Part shown: in pieces, positions 26,326 through 35,967 of the stretch
How positions within the stretch are numbered: the first letter of the stretch is position 1
How the letters are laid out: each line of letters begins with the position of its first letter
Assembly (NCBI GenBank): GCA_046297495.1
Contig: JBKBIP010000009.1
Span: 1 to 64,000 of the forward strand
From: JBKBIP01 sp046297495
GTDB lineage: Bacteria > Planctomycetota > Planctomycetia > Gemmatales > Gemmataceae
Direction: 5' to 3'
Length of the DNA: 64,000 nt
The notes under the pieces: model-generated
The model's input: only the letters and a program-made list of their open reading frames with translations
What the model was told of the DNA's origin: nothing
Database searches by the model: none
Translations under genes and position numbers: made by a program

Positions 26326-29300
26326 ATGTCCTGGCGGAAGTGGCTAATCCGAAGCCTGGTCTTGTCCGTCGTGGTGGTCGGAGCCAGCGCCCTTTGGGTG
26401 TTTCAAAGCTACACCAACCCGGCGGCCATGCGCCAACAAGTCATTGCCAAGCTCGGCAGCCATTTCCCCGGAGCCACCATCACGGTGGATCGCGCCAGTC
26501 TGCGGTTGTTGGGTGGCATTTCCGTCACCGATATGCGCATGACCCGGCGTGACGACCCCGACAAACTCGATTTTTTCTATGCCCCTTCTTCGATCATTTA
26601 TCACGACAAGGAACTGTTGCTGCAAGGTAAACTGGCCATTCGCAAGATCGAATTGTTCCGCCCGCGTTTGCACGTCATCCGTTCCAGCAACGGCCAATGG
26701 AATCTGTCCGACATCCTCAGCGCGGTGGACCCGACGAAGTCCTTGCCCACCATCGTCATTCACGATGCCACGATCCTGTTCGAGGATCGTCACGTCGGCG
26801 GCGACCGTCGCTCCGGCTCCTCCACCCCAGCCGCCAATGTGGTCCGCTTGGAAATCAAGGATGTCGATATGACGCTCCTCAACGATCCGTTGCCGACCGT
26901 GTTGTTTCGCGGCAAGGGGCAAGCGGAGTTGATGGAAGCGGTTCATGTGACTGGTAAGTGGCAACGCGCCAACCGCGAATTCGTGCTGAACCTGGAAGCG
27001 CCGAACATTCCGGTCGGTCTGCCGTTGATCCAGTGGCTGTCCGCCTATCAGCCGGCCCTGGCCGAGCAAGCACGTCAGCTCGAAGGGAAGGGGCATTTAC
27101 AACTCGACCTCAGTTATCACCCCAATGACCCGAAACCGTGGTATCACGACGTGCGTTGGCGACTGGAACAAGGAAAACTGCGCCATCCGCAACTGCCGCT
27201 GGTGCTTGATGACTTGTCCATGACGGTTCATTGTGCGGGGAACCAAGTGCGGCTGGAGGAATGCCACGCGCGTTCCGGGGAAACCGAGGTACAGTTACGC
27301 GGCTGGGTGCGGCAGGCCGCGGTAGTGAACCGGCGGCGGACGCCCGCGACTGGCATTTCCGAGGTGGACGACTTCATGCCGGAAGGGGCCGATTTTCAGG
27401 GGGAAGTCCAACTGACCAACCTGCGCCTCACCCCCGAATTATTCGCGCGCCTACCGGACAGCCTGCGCGATTTTCACGAACTGTATCGACCCGAGGGCTT
27501 GGTGGACGTCCGGTTGCACTTCGACCGGCAATCCGGTATTTGGAAACGGCAATGTCTCCTGAATGCCAAAGATATATCTTTGAATTGCTGTTATTTTCAG
27601 TATCGACTGGAAAACGTACGTGGGAAAATCCATCACCATTTCGACGCCAGTTCCGCACGCAAGCATACCGACGTGAACCTGGTCGGCCATGCGGGGAAGT
27701 TGCCGATCACCATCCGCGGCTTCGTGACAGGGTTGGCCCCCGAGCACGAAGTAGCCCTTCAAATTCAGGGAAAAGACATTCCCATTGACGACAACCTCAT
27801 CAAAGCGTTGCCTGATGCGTATCAAGGCCTGGCCCGTTCCTTCCACGCCACGGGGAAGGGGGACGTGGTCGCTTCGATTCGCAAAGCCGCCCAGGCTCAT
27901 GACTTTCACAATCATTTCCTGGTCCGTTTTCATGACGCGGCGCTGCGCTATGATCGCTTCCCCTATCCCTTGCGGCAGGCCAGTGGGGTGTTGTCGATCC
28001 AACCGCGCCAAGGCTGGGAATTCCGCGATTTTCAGGGGCTGCATGAAGGCGGAGAAGTTCGCGGTTGGGTGCGCATGCAACCGACCGCGCAGGGGGATCG
28101 GCTGGTGTGGGAGTTTCAGGGAACCAACCTCCCCTTGAACGACGACTTAAAAAAGGCCCTGCCGGTTCCCGTGCAACAGACCTGGCAAATCCTGAATCCC
28201 GCTGGCCGCGTTTCGTTCATCGCGCAGATGGACGTTCTTCCCGATCAGCCCCCCGATTTACATGTTTCCGTTAATATCCACGAAGGCTCCGTGCGACCGG
28301 ATGTCATTCCTTACCATCTAGATCATGTCAGCGGCACGATTCACTACACGCCGCATGGCATCTACTTGGGACGTTTCGATGGCAGTCATGGCCCTACGCA
28401 ATTGGGTCTGGAACGAGGCGTCATCCATCTGGAACCCGAAGGGGGATATTATGTGCGTCTGGATGGCTTGAGCGGCAATCCACTAGTGCCGGACGAGGAT
28501 CTGGCGGCGATTTTGCCGCAGTCCCTGCGGAAGCTATTTGAAGGACTGCATTTCACCGAACCGTTTCGCTTCCGCACGCAGCTGATCGTGCAAATGCCAG
28601 CCACGGTGGGACAGCCCCCTATCGTCTTCTGGGACGGCGGAGTCCACCTGTACAACGTCGCGCTGCGGACCGGCGTGCCGCTGGAAAAAGTCTTTGGTCA
28701 GGTTCATTGTCGAGGACGACACAATGGGCGGCACTTGGAGGGGATCAAGGGGAATATCCTGCTCCAGCAAGCTAGTTTGTTTCGGCAACCCTTGCACGAC
28801 ATTCATGCCACGCTGCTGGTGCCGCCGGATGCCCCCGACGTGTTGCTGTTTCCCAATCTCAAGGCGCGTCTGTTCGGCGGGGAGATTGGCGGCGCGGTTC
28901 GCCTGGAGTTTGGACCGACTCTTCGCTATGACGTCAATCTGACGGCTCTGCAAATCAAACTGGAGCAGTTCCGGCAGCACAATTTGACCGAAGAGAGTGA
29001 AATTAGCGGTGACGTGATGGCCCGCCTATACCTGAGCGGACGTGGCGGCGACTTGAACACGCTGGAAGGTCACGGCAGCATCGACGTCCCCAAGGGGCGC
29101 TTGTACAACTTGCCGGTCTTGTTCGATTTACTCAAAGTTCTCGGCTTGCGCTGGCCGGACCGCACCGCCTTCGAGGAGGCCCATAGCGCCTTCGCGATTC
29201 GGGGCCAACGGGTTCATGTCGAGCGGCTGGATTTGTATGGCAATCCCATCAGTTTGTCAGGTCAGGGGGAATTGAACCTGGATGGCAGCGATATTCAGCT

Positions 29301-29625
29301 CGATTTCTTCGCGGTGTGGGGTCGGTTGTCGCAAATCTTGCCGCCGATCTTGCGTGCCATTCCGCCGACCATCGGCCAATCCCTTCTGAAAGTCAAGATG
29401 CGGGGTCAGGTGGGAGACGTGCAATTCGAGAAGGAACCGGTGCCGATCGTGGTGGAACCGTTGGAAAAATTCATCAAGCGTTTGCGGCACCGGGAAGAGA
29501 ACCAGGAAGCGACCCCGACTCGTTTGTGGCCGCGCTTGGTGCGCTCGAAAGAGGAGCGCGAGACGCCGCGCCCCTCCCCCGCGCGAAAAGGACTGAATTT
29601 TCGCGCCACGGGAGCCGATGATTAG
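26326..29625 (+). CDS. Very large AsmA-like (AsmA/TamB/YhdP superfamily) envelope protein
   Basis: A 1099-aa protein with one N-terminal membrane helix (about 6-26, LIRSLVLSVVVVGASALWVF) and a long beta-rich periplasmic body with AsmA-type repeats ('GHLQLDLSYHP', 'VNLTALQIKLEQFRQHN', 'GDLNTLEGHGSIDVPKGRLY', 'LDLYGNPISLSGQGELNLDG'). Members of this superfamily form grooves that move phospholipid between inner and outer membrane. AGGTGGA precedes the ATG. It is followed, 144 bases later on the same strand, by an LptF/LptG-type permease, supporting a role in outer-membrane lipid assembly. The C-terminus (about 1045-1099) is basic and low-complexity. Confidence 0.8.
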   Translation: MSWRKWLIRSLVLSVVVVGASALWVFQSYTNPAAMRQQVIAKLGSHFPGATITVDRASLRLLGGISVTDMRMTRRDDPDKLDFFYAPSSIIYHDKELLLQGKLAIRKIELFRPRLHVIRSSNGQWNLSDILSAVDPTKSLPTIVIHDATILFEDRHVGGDRRSGSSTPAANVVRLEIKDVDMTLLNDPLPTVLFRGKGQAELMEAVHVTGKWQRANREFVLNLEAPNIPVGLPLIQWLSAYQPALAEQARQLEGKGHLQLDLSYHPNDPKPWYHDVRWRLEQGKLRHPQLPLVLDDLSMTVHCAGNQVRLEECHARSGETEVQLRGWVRQAAVVNRRRTPATGISEVDDFMPEGADFQGEVQLTNLRLTPELFARLPDSLRDFHELYRPEGLVDVRLHFDRQSGIWKRQCLLNAKDISLNCCYFQYRLENVRGKIHHHFDASSARKHTDVNLVGHAGKLPITIRGFVTGLAPEHEVALQIQGKDIPIDDNLIKALPDAYQGLARSFHATGKGDVVASIRKAAQAHDFHNHFLVRFHDAALRYDRFPYPLRQASGVLSIQPRQGWEFRDFQGLHEGGEVRGWVRMQPTAQGDRLVWEFQGTNLPLNDDLKKALPVPVQQTWQILNPAGRVSFIAQMDVLPDQPPDLHVSVNIHEGSVRPDVIPYHLDHVSGTIHYTPHGIYLGRFDGSHGPTQLGLERGVIHLEPEGGYYVRLDGLSGNPLVPDEDLAAILPQSLRKLFEGLHFTEPFRFRTQLIVQMPATVGQPPIVFWDGGVHLYNVALRTGVPLEKVFGQVHCRGRHNGRHLEGIKGNILLQQASLFRQPLHDIHATLLVPPDAPDVLLFPNLKARLFGGEIGGAVRLEFGPTLRYDVNLTALQIKLEQFRQHNLTEESEISGDVMARLYLSGRGGDLNTLEGHGSIDVPKGRLYNLPVLFDLLKVLGLRWPDRTAFEEAHSAFAIRGQRVHVERLDLYGNPISLSGQGELNLDGSDIQLDFFAVWGRLSQILPPILRAIPPTIGQSLLKVKMRGQVGDVQFEKEPVPIVVEPLEKFIKRLRHREENQEATPTRLWPRLVRSKEERETPRPSPARKGLNFRATGADD

Positions 29626-29769
29626 ATCGTGCGTCCGCTCCTTTGAGGCGATTGGGATCGATGTGCCGTGGGAGAACGGTGAGGTGAAGAGATAGGCTCC
29701 CTGATGACGTGCATCGCCAGGGGCTTGACACTCTTTTTTCGCCGCGACCCGCCCGGATCGGAGGCCTGT

Positions 29770-30969
29770 GTGTTTGGCTGTATCCTGCACCGCATGATCC
29801 TCTGGGAGCTGGTCAAAGTCTTTATTCTGTCGCTGATTGGCTTGACCGGCATGGTCCTCCTCGGCGGCGTCGTCACCGAAGCGACGCAACGGGGACTGAC
29901 CCCGGTGCAGATCATGGCCCTGGTGCCGCTTATCATTCCCAGCACGTTGCCCTACACGATTCCCACGACTACCTTGTTCGCTGTGTCGCTGGTCTATGGG
30001 CGACTAGCCCATGACAATGAAATCCTGGCCATCAAGGCTGCCGGCGTCAACGTGCTCAAGGCTCTCACGCCCGCCGTGTTCCTCGGCATCGTGATGAGCG
30101 CCGTCACGATGGGGTTGTACTATCAGTTCATCCCCTACACCTACATCATGATGCGCGGCTTGTTTTTGAAGGATGTTGAGGAAGTTCTGTACACCATGCT
30201 CAAGAACGAGCGCTGCATCAAACACCCCAAGCTGAATTACGCCATCTGGGTGCAGAAGGTAGAAGGACGACGCTTGGTCAATCCCTACTTCAAACGACGC
30301 ACCCCTAACGGCATGTACGACCTGGTGGCGCACGCCCGCGAGGCGGAGCTGCGCGTCGATGCGCGCAACAACCAAGTGCTAGTCCACATGCGCTATGGGG
30401 AGGTGTATAGCGAGGAGAACTCCACGCGGGCCTACTTCGACGACAAGATATGGGAGGTTCCTTTACCCCCTTCCCCCTTTAACGTCATGGAAAATCGTCG
30501 GCCCCGCGAGTTGGCTTGGAACGAGATCGAGCAACGCCGCGACGAAATCCGCCAGGAAGTCGAGGAGGTCAACGCCGAAATCGCTCTGGCGGCGTCCCGA
30601 TCCCTGCTCACCCAAGCGCCGCAACACTTGGCGCAACACTTGGAATCCCTCAAGTTCAAGAAATTCTTCGCTGAGCGGGAGTTGCATTCCTTGGCCATCG
30701 AGCAGCAAATGCGCCCGGCGATTGCCGTCGGGTGTTTCTGCTTCGTGCTGGTGGGATGTCCAGTCGGCATCTGGCTCAGCAAAAGCGATTATCTGAGCGC
30801 CTTTATCACCTGTTTCCTACCCATCGTCTTGCTCTACTATCCGCTGCTGTTGTGCGGCTCCAACTTGGCCCGCGACGGCAACATCCATCCGGCCTTGACG
30901 GTCTGGTTCGCCAACGTGTTGATCGTGCTGATCGCCGTCTTCCTTTTCCGTCGGTTGCTCAAGCATTGA
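29770..30969 (+). CDS. LptF/LptG (YjgP/YjgQ) family permease
   Basis: A 399-aa inner-membrane permease of the LPS-export ABC transporter. Helices lie at about 10-38, 50-75 and 95-115; a periplasmic jellyroll insert occupies about 130-300; three helices follow at about 310-395. The start is GTG 29770: GGAGG (29760-29764) sits five bases upstream and the frame then begins VFGCILHRMILWELVKVF, aligning with the family start 'LDRYILRE..K'. Only one of the LptF/LptG pair is here; no lptB is in the window. It pairs with the upstream AsmA-like gene. Confidence 0.85.
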   Translation: MFGCILHRMILWELVKVFILSLIGLTGMVLLGGVVTEATQRGLTPVQIMALVPLIIPSTLPYTIPTTTLFAVSLVYGRLAHDNEILAIKAAGVNVLKALTPAVFLGIVMSAVTMGLYYQFIPYTYIMMRGLFLKDVEEVLYTMLKNERCIKHPKLNYAIWVQKVEGRRLVNPYFKRRTPNGMYDLVAHAREAELRVDARNNQVLVHMRYGEVYSEENSTRAYFDDKIWEVPLPPSPFNVMENRRPRELAWNEIEQRRDEIRQEVEEVNAEIALAASRSLLTQAPQHLAQHLESLKFKKFFAERELHSLAIEQQMRPAIAVGCFCFVLVGCPVGIWLSKSDYLSAFITCFLPIVLLYYPLLLCGSNLARDGNIHPALTVWFANVLIVLIAVFLFRRLLKH

Positions 30970-31089
30970 GTGACTGCTGCCAATGCCTACTCTCACGCTG
31001 GCCGCTTGCGGGCGCGCGGTCTCCGCGATACGATACTCTCGCGTCGAGAGGCGACGTGGATTTCGTTGACACCGCATGAGGATAACACC

Positions 31090-31917
31090 ATGAGAGCTAC
31101 ATCGCGTTGGGTTCCGTTGCTGCTTACCGCTGGTCTGGGGATGGTCGGATGGGAAACCGCCGTCGCCGCGGATGCCATTACCCCCACGGAGACGATTCGT
31201 CTGTTCAATGGCAAGGACTTGACGAACTTCTACACCTATCTCGGCGCGCCGCAAAAAGGGGAAAAACCGCTGGGCAAGAACAACGATCCGCTAAAGGTCT
31301 TCACGGTGCAAGATGGCATGATCCGCGTTTCCGGCGAGGTGTTCGGCTGCTTCGTGACTGAGAAGGACTATGAAAATTATCACCTTGTCGTCGAATTCAA
31401 ATGGGGGGAAGAGACCTTCGCGCCGCGCAAGGATCGCGCTCGGGATAGTGGCATCTTGCTGCACTGCGTCGGCGAGGACGGCGCGGCGGGCGGCGTCTGG
31501 CTGGAGTCCGTCGAGTGTCAAATGATTGAAGGGGGGACCGGTGATTTCATCCTGGTACGCGGCAAGAATATTCCCACCTTGACCGTGGAAGCCGAGGAGC
31601 GCGGCGGTCAATACTACTACAAGCCCGGCGCCCCGCCTGTCACCCGCAAAGGAGGCCGGATCAACTGGTACGCTCGCGATCCCAACTGGAAGGACGTGAA
31701 AGGCTTCCGCGGCGCTCAGGATGTGGAAAAGCCCGTTGGTGAATGGAACACGCTGGAAGTAATTTGCGACGGCGACAACATCACCAACATCCTTAACGGT
31801 ACAGTCGTCAACGTCGGCACCAATTCCAGCCACACCAAGGGCAAGATCCTCTTTCAATCCGAAGGGGCCGAAGTCTTCTTCCGCCGCATCGATTTGAAAC
31901 CGTTGGCGAAGAAGTGA
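31090..31917 (+). CDS. Secreted DUF1080 (3-keto-disaccharide hydrolase-like) protein
   Basis: A 275-aa exported protein. Signal peptide of about 26 residues (MRATSRWVPLLLTAGLGMVG...AVAA), then the DUF1080 jellyroll: 'TIRLFNGKDLTNFYTYLG', 'DSGILLHCVGEDG', 'SVECQMIEGGTGD', 'EWNTLEVICDGDNITNILNG' and 'KGKILFQSEGAEVFFRRIDL'. The fold is concanavalin-like; some members hydrolyse 3-keto-glycosides. GAGGA precedes the ATG. The family is expanded in planctomycetes, fitting polysaccharide breakdown. A perfect hairpin follows. Confidence 0.87.
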   Translation: MRATSRWVPLLLTAGLGMVGWETAVAADAITPTETIRLFNGKDLTNFYTYLGAPQKGEKPLGKNNDPLKVFTVQDGMIRVSGEVFGCFVTEKDYENYHLVVEFKWGEETFAPRKDRARDSGILLHCVGEDGAAGGVWLESVECQMIEGGTGDFILVRGKNIPTLTVEAEERGGQYYYKPGAPPVTRKGGRINWYARDPNWKDVKGFRGAQDVEKPVGEWNTLEVICDGDNITNILNGTVVNVGTNSSHTKGKILFQSEGAEVFFRRIDLKPLAKK

Positions 31918-31927
31918 ACATCCACAC

Positions 31928-31983
31928 GAGGAAGGATCGGAGCGTTCGACGAACAACATCCCGGCGCGCTAGGATCCTTCCTC
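31928..31983. terminator. Bidirectional terminator between convergent genes
   Basis: Perfect 11-bp inverted repeat GAGGAAGGATC (31928-31938) / GATCCTTCCTC (31973-31983), ten bases after the DUF1080 stop and two before the minus-strand metallophosphoesterase stop. There is no clear T-run. Confidence 0.65.
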
Positions 31984-31985
31984 CT

Positions 31986-33170
31986 TCAAATCTCCGTTCT
32001 CTTCAGCACCAGCAACGACACTTCGGGTCGGCAGTTAATGCGCAAAGGTTGCTTGCCAGCCAAGCCACGGCTGACATGCAGGAGCGTCGGTGGTTCATCG
32101 AAGAGGCCGGCGTCGTAGCGGCGGCCAAATGTACTGGGGACGAATAGGGAGCCGATGCCGGGCAAGCGGATTTGGCCGCCGTGATTGTGCCCAGCCAGCA
32201 TCAGGCCAATCCCATGACGCTGGCACCACGGCAAATTGTCAGGCGTGTGACTCAAACAGAGGCGAAATGGGCCGGCGGGACAGGAGGAAAGGTCCGGTTC
32301 TGGACAAAACCACGGCCCTTCGTGTCCCACCACGATCAAAGGCAACCCATGAACGTCGAGCTGGGTCCAGCGGTTGCCCAAGACGTGAAACCCCACGCGC
32401 CGCAACCGGCGGCGCACCAAGAGCGGATCATGGTAGTAATCATGATTGCCCAATACGGCGAAAGCGGCGATCCGCCAGCGCAAGCGACCCAACAGCGGCA
32501 CGATCCAACGATGATGGTGGTGGCTATCAACCACGTCCCCCGTCAAGGCTACCAAGTCTGGCTGCCAGCGCTGACAGCGTTCCAGAATGTGGGCATAAAA
32601 AGCCTTGTCCGGGATGCCGCGCAAGTGCAAGTCGGACAGGTGCAGGATGCTGAGGCCATCCCAAGCGGAAGGTAAGCCATGGAGGGACACTGTTTTGACA
32701 TTACAATCGACGCGGAAAATATCGTTGCCTGGCAAGCCCACCATCCAACGATGCTGGCCTCGACCCAGCGGTCGCCAGCCTAGCTCGGCGGGGACATCCA
32801 CGGTTTCGGTGTGATTACTACGCAGCACGCCCGGCTTGCGCAGGCGCCATTTCAAGACTAAAGCGCATGGCACGGCCACCACGCCTAGCACCATACAGAT
32901 ACCGATGTAGGCCACACCGAAAACGGGCCACGCCGCATGGGAATAGACTCGCGGCGCCGGCATATTCCAACCCCACAGCGACCACCACAACACGGGCAGT
33001 GCCAACACTACCAGGCCCAAGAACAACCGCACGGAGCGCAACAGATAACGCGGCCAGGGTTGAGCATAAATGCGATTGAGAACAAACAGGACCAATCCTC
33101 CGTGGCCGATCCAAGCCACGGCCAGCCCGACAGCGAACACGGCAGAATTCCAGAACTGACACGCGATCAT
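31986..33170 (-). CDS. Membrane metallophosphoesterase (YkuE/calcineurin-like)
   Basis: A 394-aa protein. About three membrane helices in the first 125 residues, then a calcineurin-like domain with the full metal-ligand set: 'ILHLSDLHLRG' (D-x-H), 'LTGDVVD' (GD), 'VLGNHDYYHD' (GNHD), 'LCLSHTPD' and 'LMLAGHNHGGQIRLP' (GHxHxGQ). Relatives include UDP-2,3-diacylglucosamine hydrolase-like and YkuE/YaeI phosphodiesterases. ATG 33170 is preferred to GTG 33203 because AAGGA lies about ten bases before it. Convergent with DUF1080. Confidence 0.87.
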   Translation of the reverse strand: MIACQFWNSAVFAVGLAVAWIGHGGLVLFVLNRIYAQPWPRYLLRSVRLFLGLVVLALPVLWWSLWGWNMPAPRVYSHAAWPVFGVAYIGICMVLGVVAVPCALVLKWRLRKPGVLRSNHTETVDVPAELGWRPLGRGQHRWMVGLPGNDIFRVDCNVKTVSLHGLPSAWDGLSILHLSDLHLRGIPDKAFYAHILERCQRWQPDLVALTGDVVDSHHHHRWIVPLLGRLRWRIAAFAVLGNHDYYHDPLLVRRRLRRVGFHVLGNRWTQLDVHGLPLIVVGHEGPWFCPEPDLSSCPAGPFRLCLSHTPDNLPWCQRHGIGLMLAGHNHGGQIRLPGIGSLFVPSTFGRRYDAGLFDEPPTLLHVSRGLAGKQPLRINCRPEVSLLVLKRTEI

Positions 33171-33247
33171 TCCCTTGATCCTTTGTCTAAGGCCTGGTTT
33201 CACGCGCGGCGCTTCTCCGAAGCGTCGCGTTACCGAATCAAGCCGAA

Positions 33248-35068
33248 CTACGACGGCGCGGCGGCCGGCTGGGGTGCGTTGTTGGACGGTGGCGGGGGTT
33301 CCTCGTCGGATGTTTCCAGGGAATCGATGAGCTGATCGACGCGGAAGGGTTTGTACAAAACGAAGCGCAGTCCTTCTTGGCGGGCCTTGACGATGGAGTG
33401 CGACGGGTCGTAACCGAAGGCCGTCATCAAAATGACCCGTGCCCGCGGCTGCGTTTGCCGCATATGGCGAAAGACTTCATAGCCGGATAGATCCGGCAAG
33501 CGGATGTCGGCGAGAATGGCGTCATAGGTGCTCAGACGAGCCATCGTCACGGCTTCCTTGCCGTCGCGGGCGGTTTCCACCACGCAACCGAACCGCCCCA
33601 ACAGGCCATGCGCGGAGCGGCGCACGCGCTCGTCGCTGTCGGCCACCAGCACGCGCATGCTTTTCAAGCGGGGATGGGGCGTGCCGCCAGGACCGACCGC
33701 CGCCGGCGCGGGGGCCAGGTCCTCGCCCACTTTCTGAATGCTCTGTTTGATCAAGCGGGCGCTGACCAAAATGGTTTTGAGTTTGTCCGCCAGCTCCGGT
33801 TCGTGGCCGATATAGCGATCCAGCACGGCCGTCGCTGCTACTAGGATGTCATCCACTGGCAGGGCCACTTCTCGGCTGATCGCCTCGATGGACTGCGAGG
33901 CGGTGGAGCGTTTCTCGGCTGTCAGCAGTTCCAGCGTGTGCAAGGCGCCGGCGATTTCTCGGCTGAATATCTCGGCGAACTGCATGTCCCGTTCGGTGAA
34001 AGCGTTCCAATGGGGGCTTTCGACGTTGAACGTGCCGATGACCTGATCTTGGAAGAGGATGGGGACCGTCAACGAGCTGCGCGCGCCGGACGCCCCTTCG
34101 ATGTACAGCGGATCGTTGGCGGCGTCGGGGCACAAGTAGCTCTTGCCGGTGGCGGCCACGAAGCCTGTCACGCCATTGCCCACCGCTTGGGCATACAGCA
34201 CGCGGCTGGCGGCGGCGGGCGTCATCCCTTCTTGCAACAACGGCTCCAGCTTGCCGGTCTGTCGATCCAGCAAGCGAATTTCGATGACATCGTAATGCAA
34301 TAAGTCATGAATGAATTTACGGATGTTCAGCTTGAGCAGTTCGATCCGTTCCTCAACGGTCATTTCGGCCAAGTCTTCCGGCGCCAGGGCGGCCATCTCT
34401 CGCCCGGCTTGGTGCAGTGCGTCGAGTTTTTGTTGTTCCTGAATCTCGGCCGTCACATTGCGCGTGAGGCTGATGAGCTGGCTGATCCGGCCGTTCAGGT
34501 CGTGGACTGGAACGACGTGTAGCTCCAAATAACGGTTGTCGCGGCAGTGCAAACGGGTCGTCACGGCCTTGCCGGCCAAGGCGGTGAAGAAGGGGGAGTA
34601 ATCCGGTCCAATCGTTTCCGGTGAGCCGAGCACCTCGTAAAAACCGCGTCCCTGCACCGGCTTATCGCAGTAGGCCTCGAAGGTCGCGTTGGCCCAGCTC
34701 ACGCGCAATTGCGGATCGACCAGCGCCACGCCCTCATCGAGGGCTTCCAGAATTTGTTCCGCTTGCAGTAGTTGTTGAATCCGCTCGTGGATTGCTGGGT
34801 CGCTGACATCGACATAGATGCCATCGAATTTTTCGGATTGAAACAGAGATATCCCGTGGTTGGGATGATCCGCGCGGATCAACTCCGCCTCCGGCAGACA
34901 ACGCTTCAGCACTGGGAAGGTTGTCCCGGCAGGGCCAGCCACGATCAACAGGCGGGGTCGATCCGCCACGATGGGTTGTTCCTTGTTCAATGCGACGACC
35001 AGCTTTCGGAAGCGAACATTCGGTAAGCGGCAAGAAGGCGACATTCCTCCTAGCACGGGAAGTATCAT
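33248..35068 (-). CDS. Multi-domain regulator: pseudo-receiver, PAS, GAF, receiver
   Basis: A 606-aa soluble signalling protein with no histidine-kinase core. Order: N-terminal receiver-like region (about 35-100), PAS (about 105-205, 'LEALDEGVALVDPQLRVSWANATFE'), GAF (about 260-395, 'GNGVTGFVAATGKSYLCPDAANDPLY'), helical region (about 400-450, 'SREVALPVDDILVAATA', HisKA-like but without a clear His box), then a C-terminal receiver (about 475-590, phospho-acceptor in 'ILADIRLPDLSGYE', conserved Lys in YKPFR). The tail is Pro-rich. It likely receives phosphate from an unlinked kinase. Start choice (35068 or 35044) is open. Confidence 0.8.
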   Translation of the reverse strand: MILPVLGGMSPSCRLPNVRFRKLVVALNKEQPIVADRPRLLIVAGPAGTTFPVLKRCLPEAELIRADHPNHGISLFQSEKFDGIYVDVSDPAIHERIQQLLQAEQILEALDEGVALVDPQLRVSWANATFEAYCDKPVQGRGFYEVLGSPETIGPDYSPFFTALAGKAVTTRLHCRDNRYLELHVVPVHDLNGRISQLISLTRNVTAEIQEQQKLDALHQAGREMAALAPEDLAEMTVEERIELLKLNIRKFIHDLLHYDVIEIRLLDRQTGKLEPLLQEGMTPAAASRVLYAQAVGNGVTGFVAATGKSYLCPDAANDPLYIEGASGARSSLTVPILFQDQVIGTFNVESPHWNAFTERDMQFAEIFSREIAGALHTLELLTAEKRSTASQSIEAISREVALPVDDILVAATAVLDRYIGHEPELADKLKTILVSARLIKQSIQKVGEDLAPAPAAVGPGGTPHPRLKSMRVLVADSDERVRRSAHGLLGRFGCVVETARDGKEAVTMARLSTYDAILADIRLPDLSGYEVFRHMRQTQPRARVILMTAFGYDPSHSIVKARQEGLRFVLYKPFRVDQLIDSLETSDEEPPPPSNNAPQPAAAPS

Positions 35069-35236
35069 CGGAGTTTTCCGATCGTGTCGCGGCGCCCAGG
35101 GACCACAAAAAGGACAACGAACACTGCTTGGTAACGCCCTTCTCCCGCGACACTTCGCCGAGGCATCGTTTGTCTTTTTCGGACCACTTGGGCAAAAAGC
35201 GGTTTACCCCTCTGAAATTCGATGGTTTTCATTGGT

Positions 35237-35265
35237 ATTATAATCTGTTGTTTTCTCTCCTACAA
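35237..35265 (-). promoter_or_regulatory. Sigma-70-like promoter candidate for the PAS-GAF-REC gene
   Basis: On the minus strand TTGTAG (35265-35260), a 17-base spacer, then TATAAT (35242-35237). It would give a 5' leader of about 160 bases to the start at 35068. Confidence 0.4.
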
Positions 35266-35347
35266 GGCGGCACGAACCAGGGCCGTTTGATATTGCAAGG
35301 TGAGTAAAGTGAGTCCTACGTCGTTCTGGAACTTACGTCGAATCGCC

Positions 35348-35770
35348 TTACCCAGGTTGAAACAGCAAACGGCCCTGGGGCACGAACGGCATTACAATGC
35401 NNNNNNNNNNNNNNNNNNNNNNNNNNNNNNNNNNNNNNNNNNNNNNNNNNNNNNNNNNNNNNNNNNNNNNNNNNNNNNNNNNNNNNNNNNNNNNGCCCAC
35501 GGTATTTGAGCTGCCAATCCCTTTACCGTGGAGCTGGTAGCGGACCAACCGCTCCGGCTCGGCTTCGAGACGCTGCAAGGTCACTTCCAAGGTGCCGCGC
35601 ACGAACGACAGACCAGGCCGCACCACCCAGCGGGCCGACGTCTCATCCGCCTGCGCTCCGGGTTCCAGACCGGGGAGGCAGGTCAATAGAAAGCGCGGAT
35701 CGCTCAACTTGTCCCAAACCGCCATTGGCGCCAGGGGAAACACTTTGTCACCTTCAAAGCGTAACAACAT
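35348..35770 (-). CDS. CoxG/SRPBCC-like protein, interrupted by an assembly gap
   Basis: About 92 residues are readable before the gap. They read as the START of a CoxG-type SRPBCC fold: MLLRFEGDKVFPLAPMAVWD, then 'LSDPRFLLTCLPGLEPG' and 'GTLEVTLQRLEAEPERLVRY'. The family (about 150 aa) binds hydrophobic ligands or quinones. The start at 35770 is preferred to 35896 because the longer N-terminus is encoded by the dispersed GC palindrome. The 94-N gap hides the end. Two frames are open beyond it, one stopping at 35348 and one near 35316, so the C-terminus is unknown. Confidence 0.65.
   Translation of the reverse strand: MLLRFEGDKVFPLAPMAVWDKLSDPRFLLTCLPGLEPGAQADETSARWVVRPGLSFVRGTLEVTLQRLEAEPERLVRYQLHGKGIGSSNTVGXXXXXXXXXXXXXXXXXXXXXXXXXXXXXXXXIVMPFVPQGRLLFQPG
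35401..35494. other. Assembly gap (94 N)
   Basis: A run of 94 N inside the CoxG-like gene. The missing length is not reliable; the family length suggests more than about 100 bases may be absent. Confidence 0.95.
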
Positions 35771-35800
35771 GAGAATGATGTCCTTCGCAAAAAGCAGAAG

Positions 35801-35826
35801 CGAGCGGGGGCCGTCAGGCCCCTGGT
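35801..35826. repeat. Dispersed GC palindrome, family C (copy 1)
   Basis: CGAGCGGGGGCCGTCAGG followed by CCCCTGGT. The core GGGGCC-GTCA-GGCCCC is a 6-bp hairpin. Same element as 36640-36660 and both arms of 50581-50647. It lies just upstream of the chosen CoxG-like start. Confidence 0.8.
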
Positions 35827-35967
35827 ATAAGGGCGTCATCAGCGAACACACGCCTCCCACGCCATTTTCCTCAACATGAGCGTGCGAATGGTGCAATAAT
35901 AAGGCGGGACCGGCGAATAATACAAGTGAAGGATGGTGTCACGATTGTCGGCCAGGAGACACAAACG

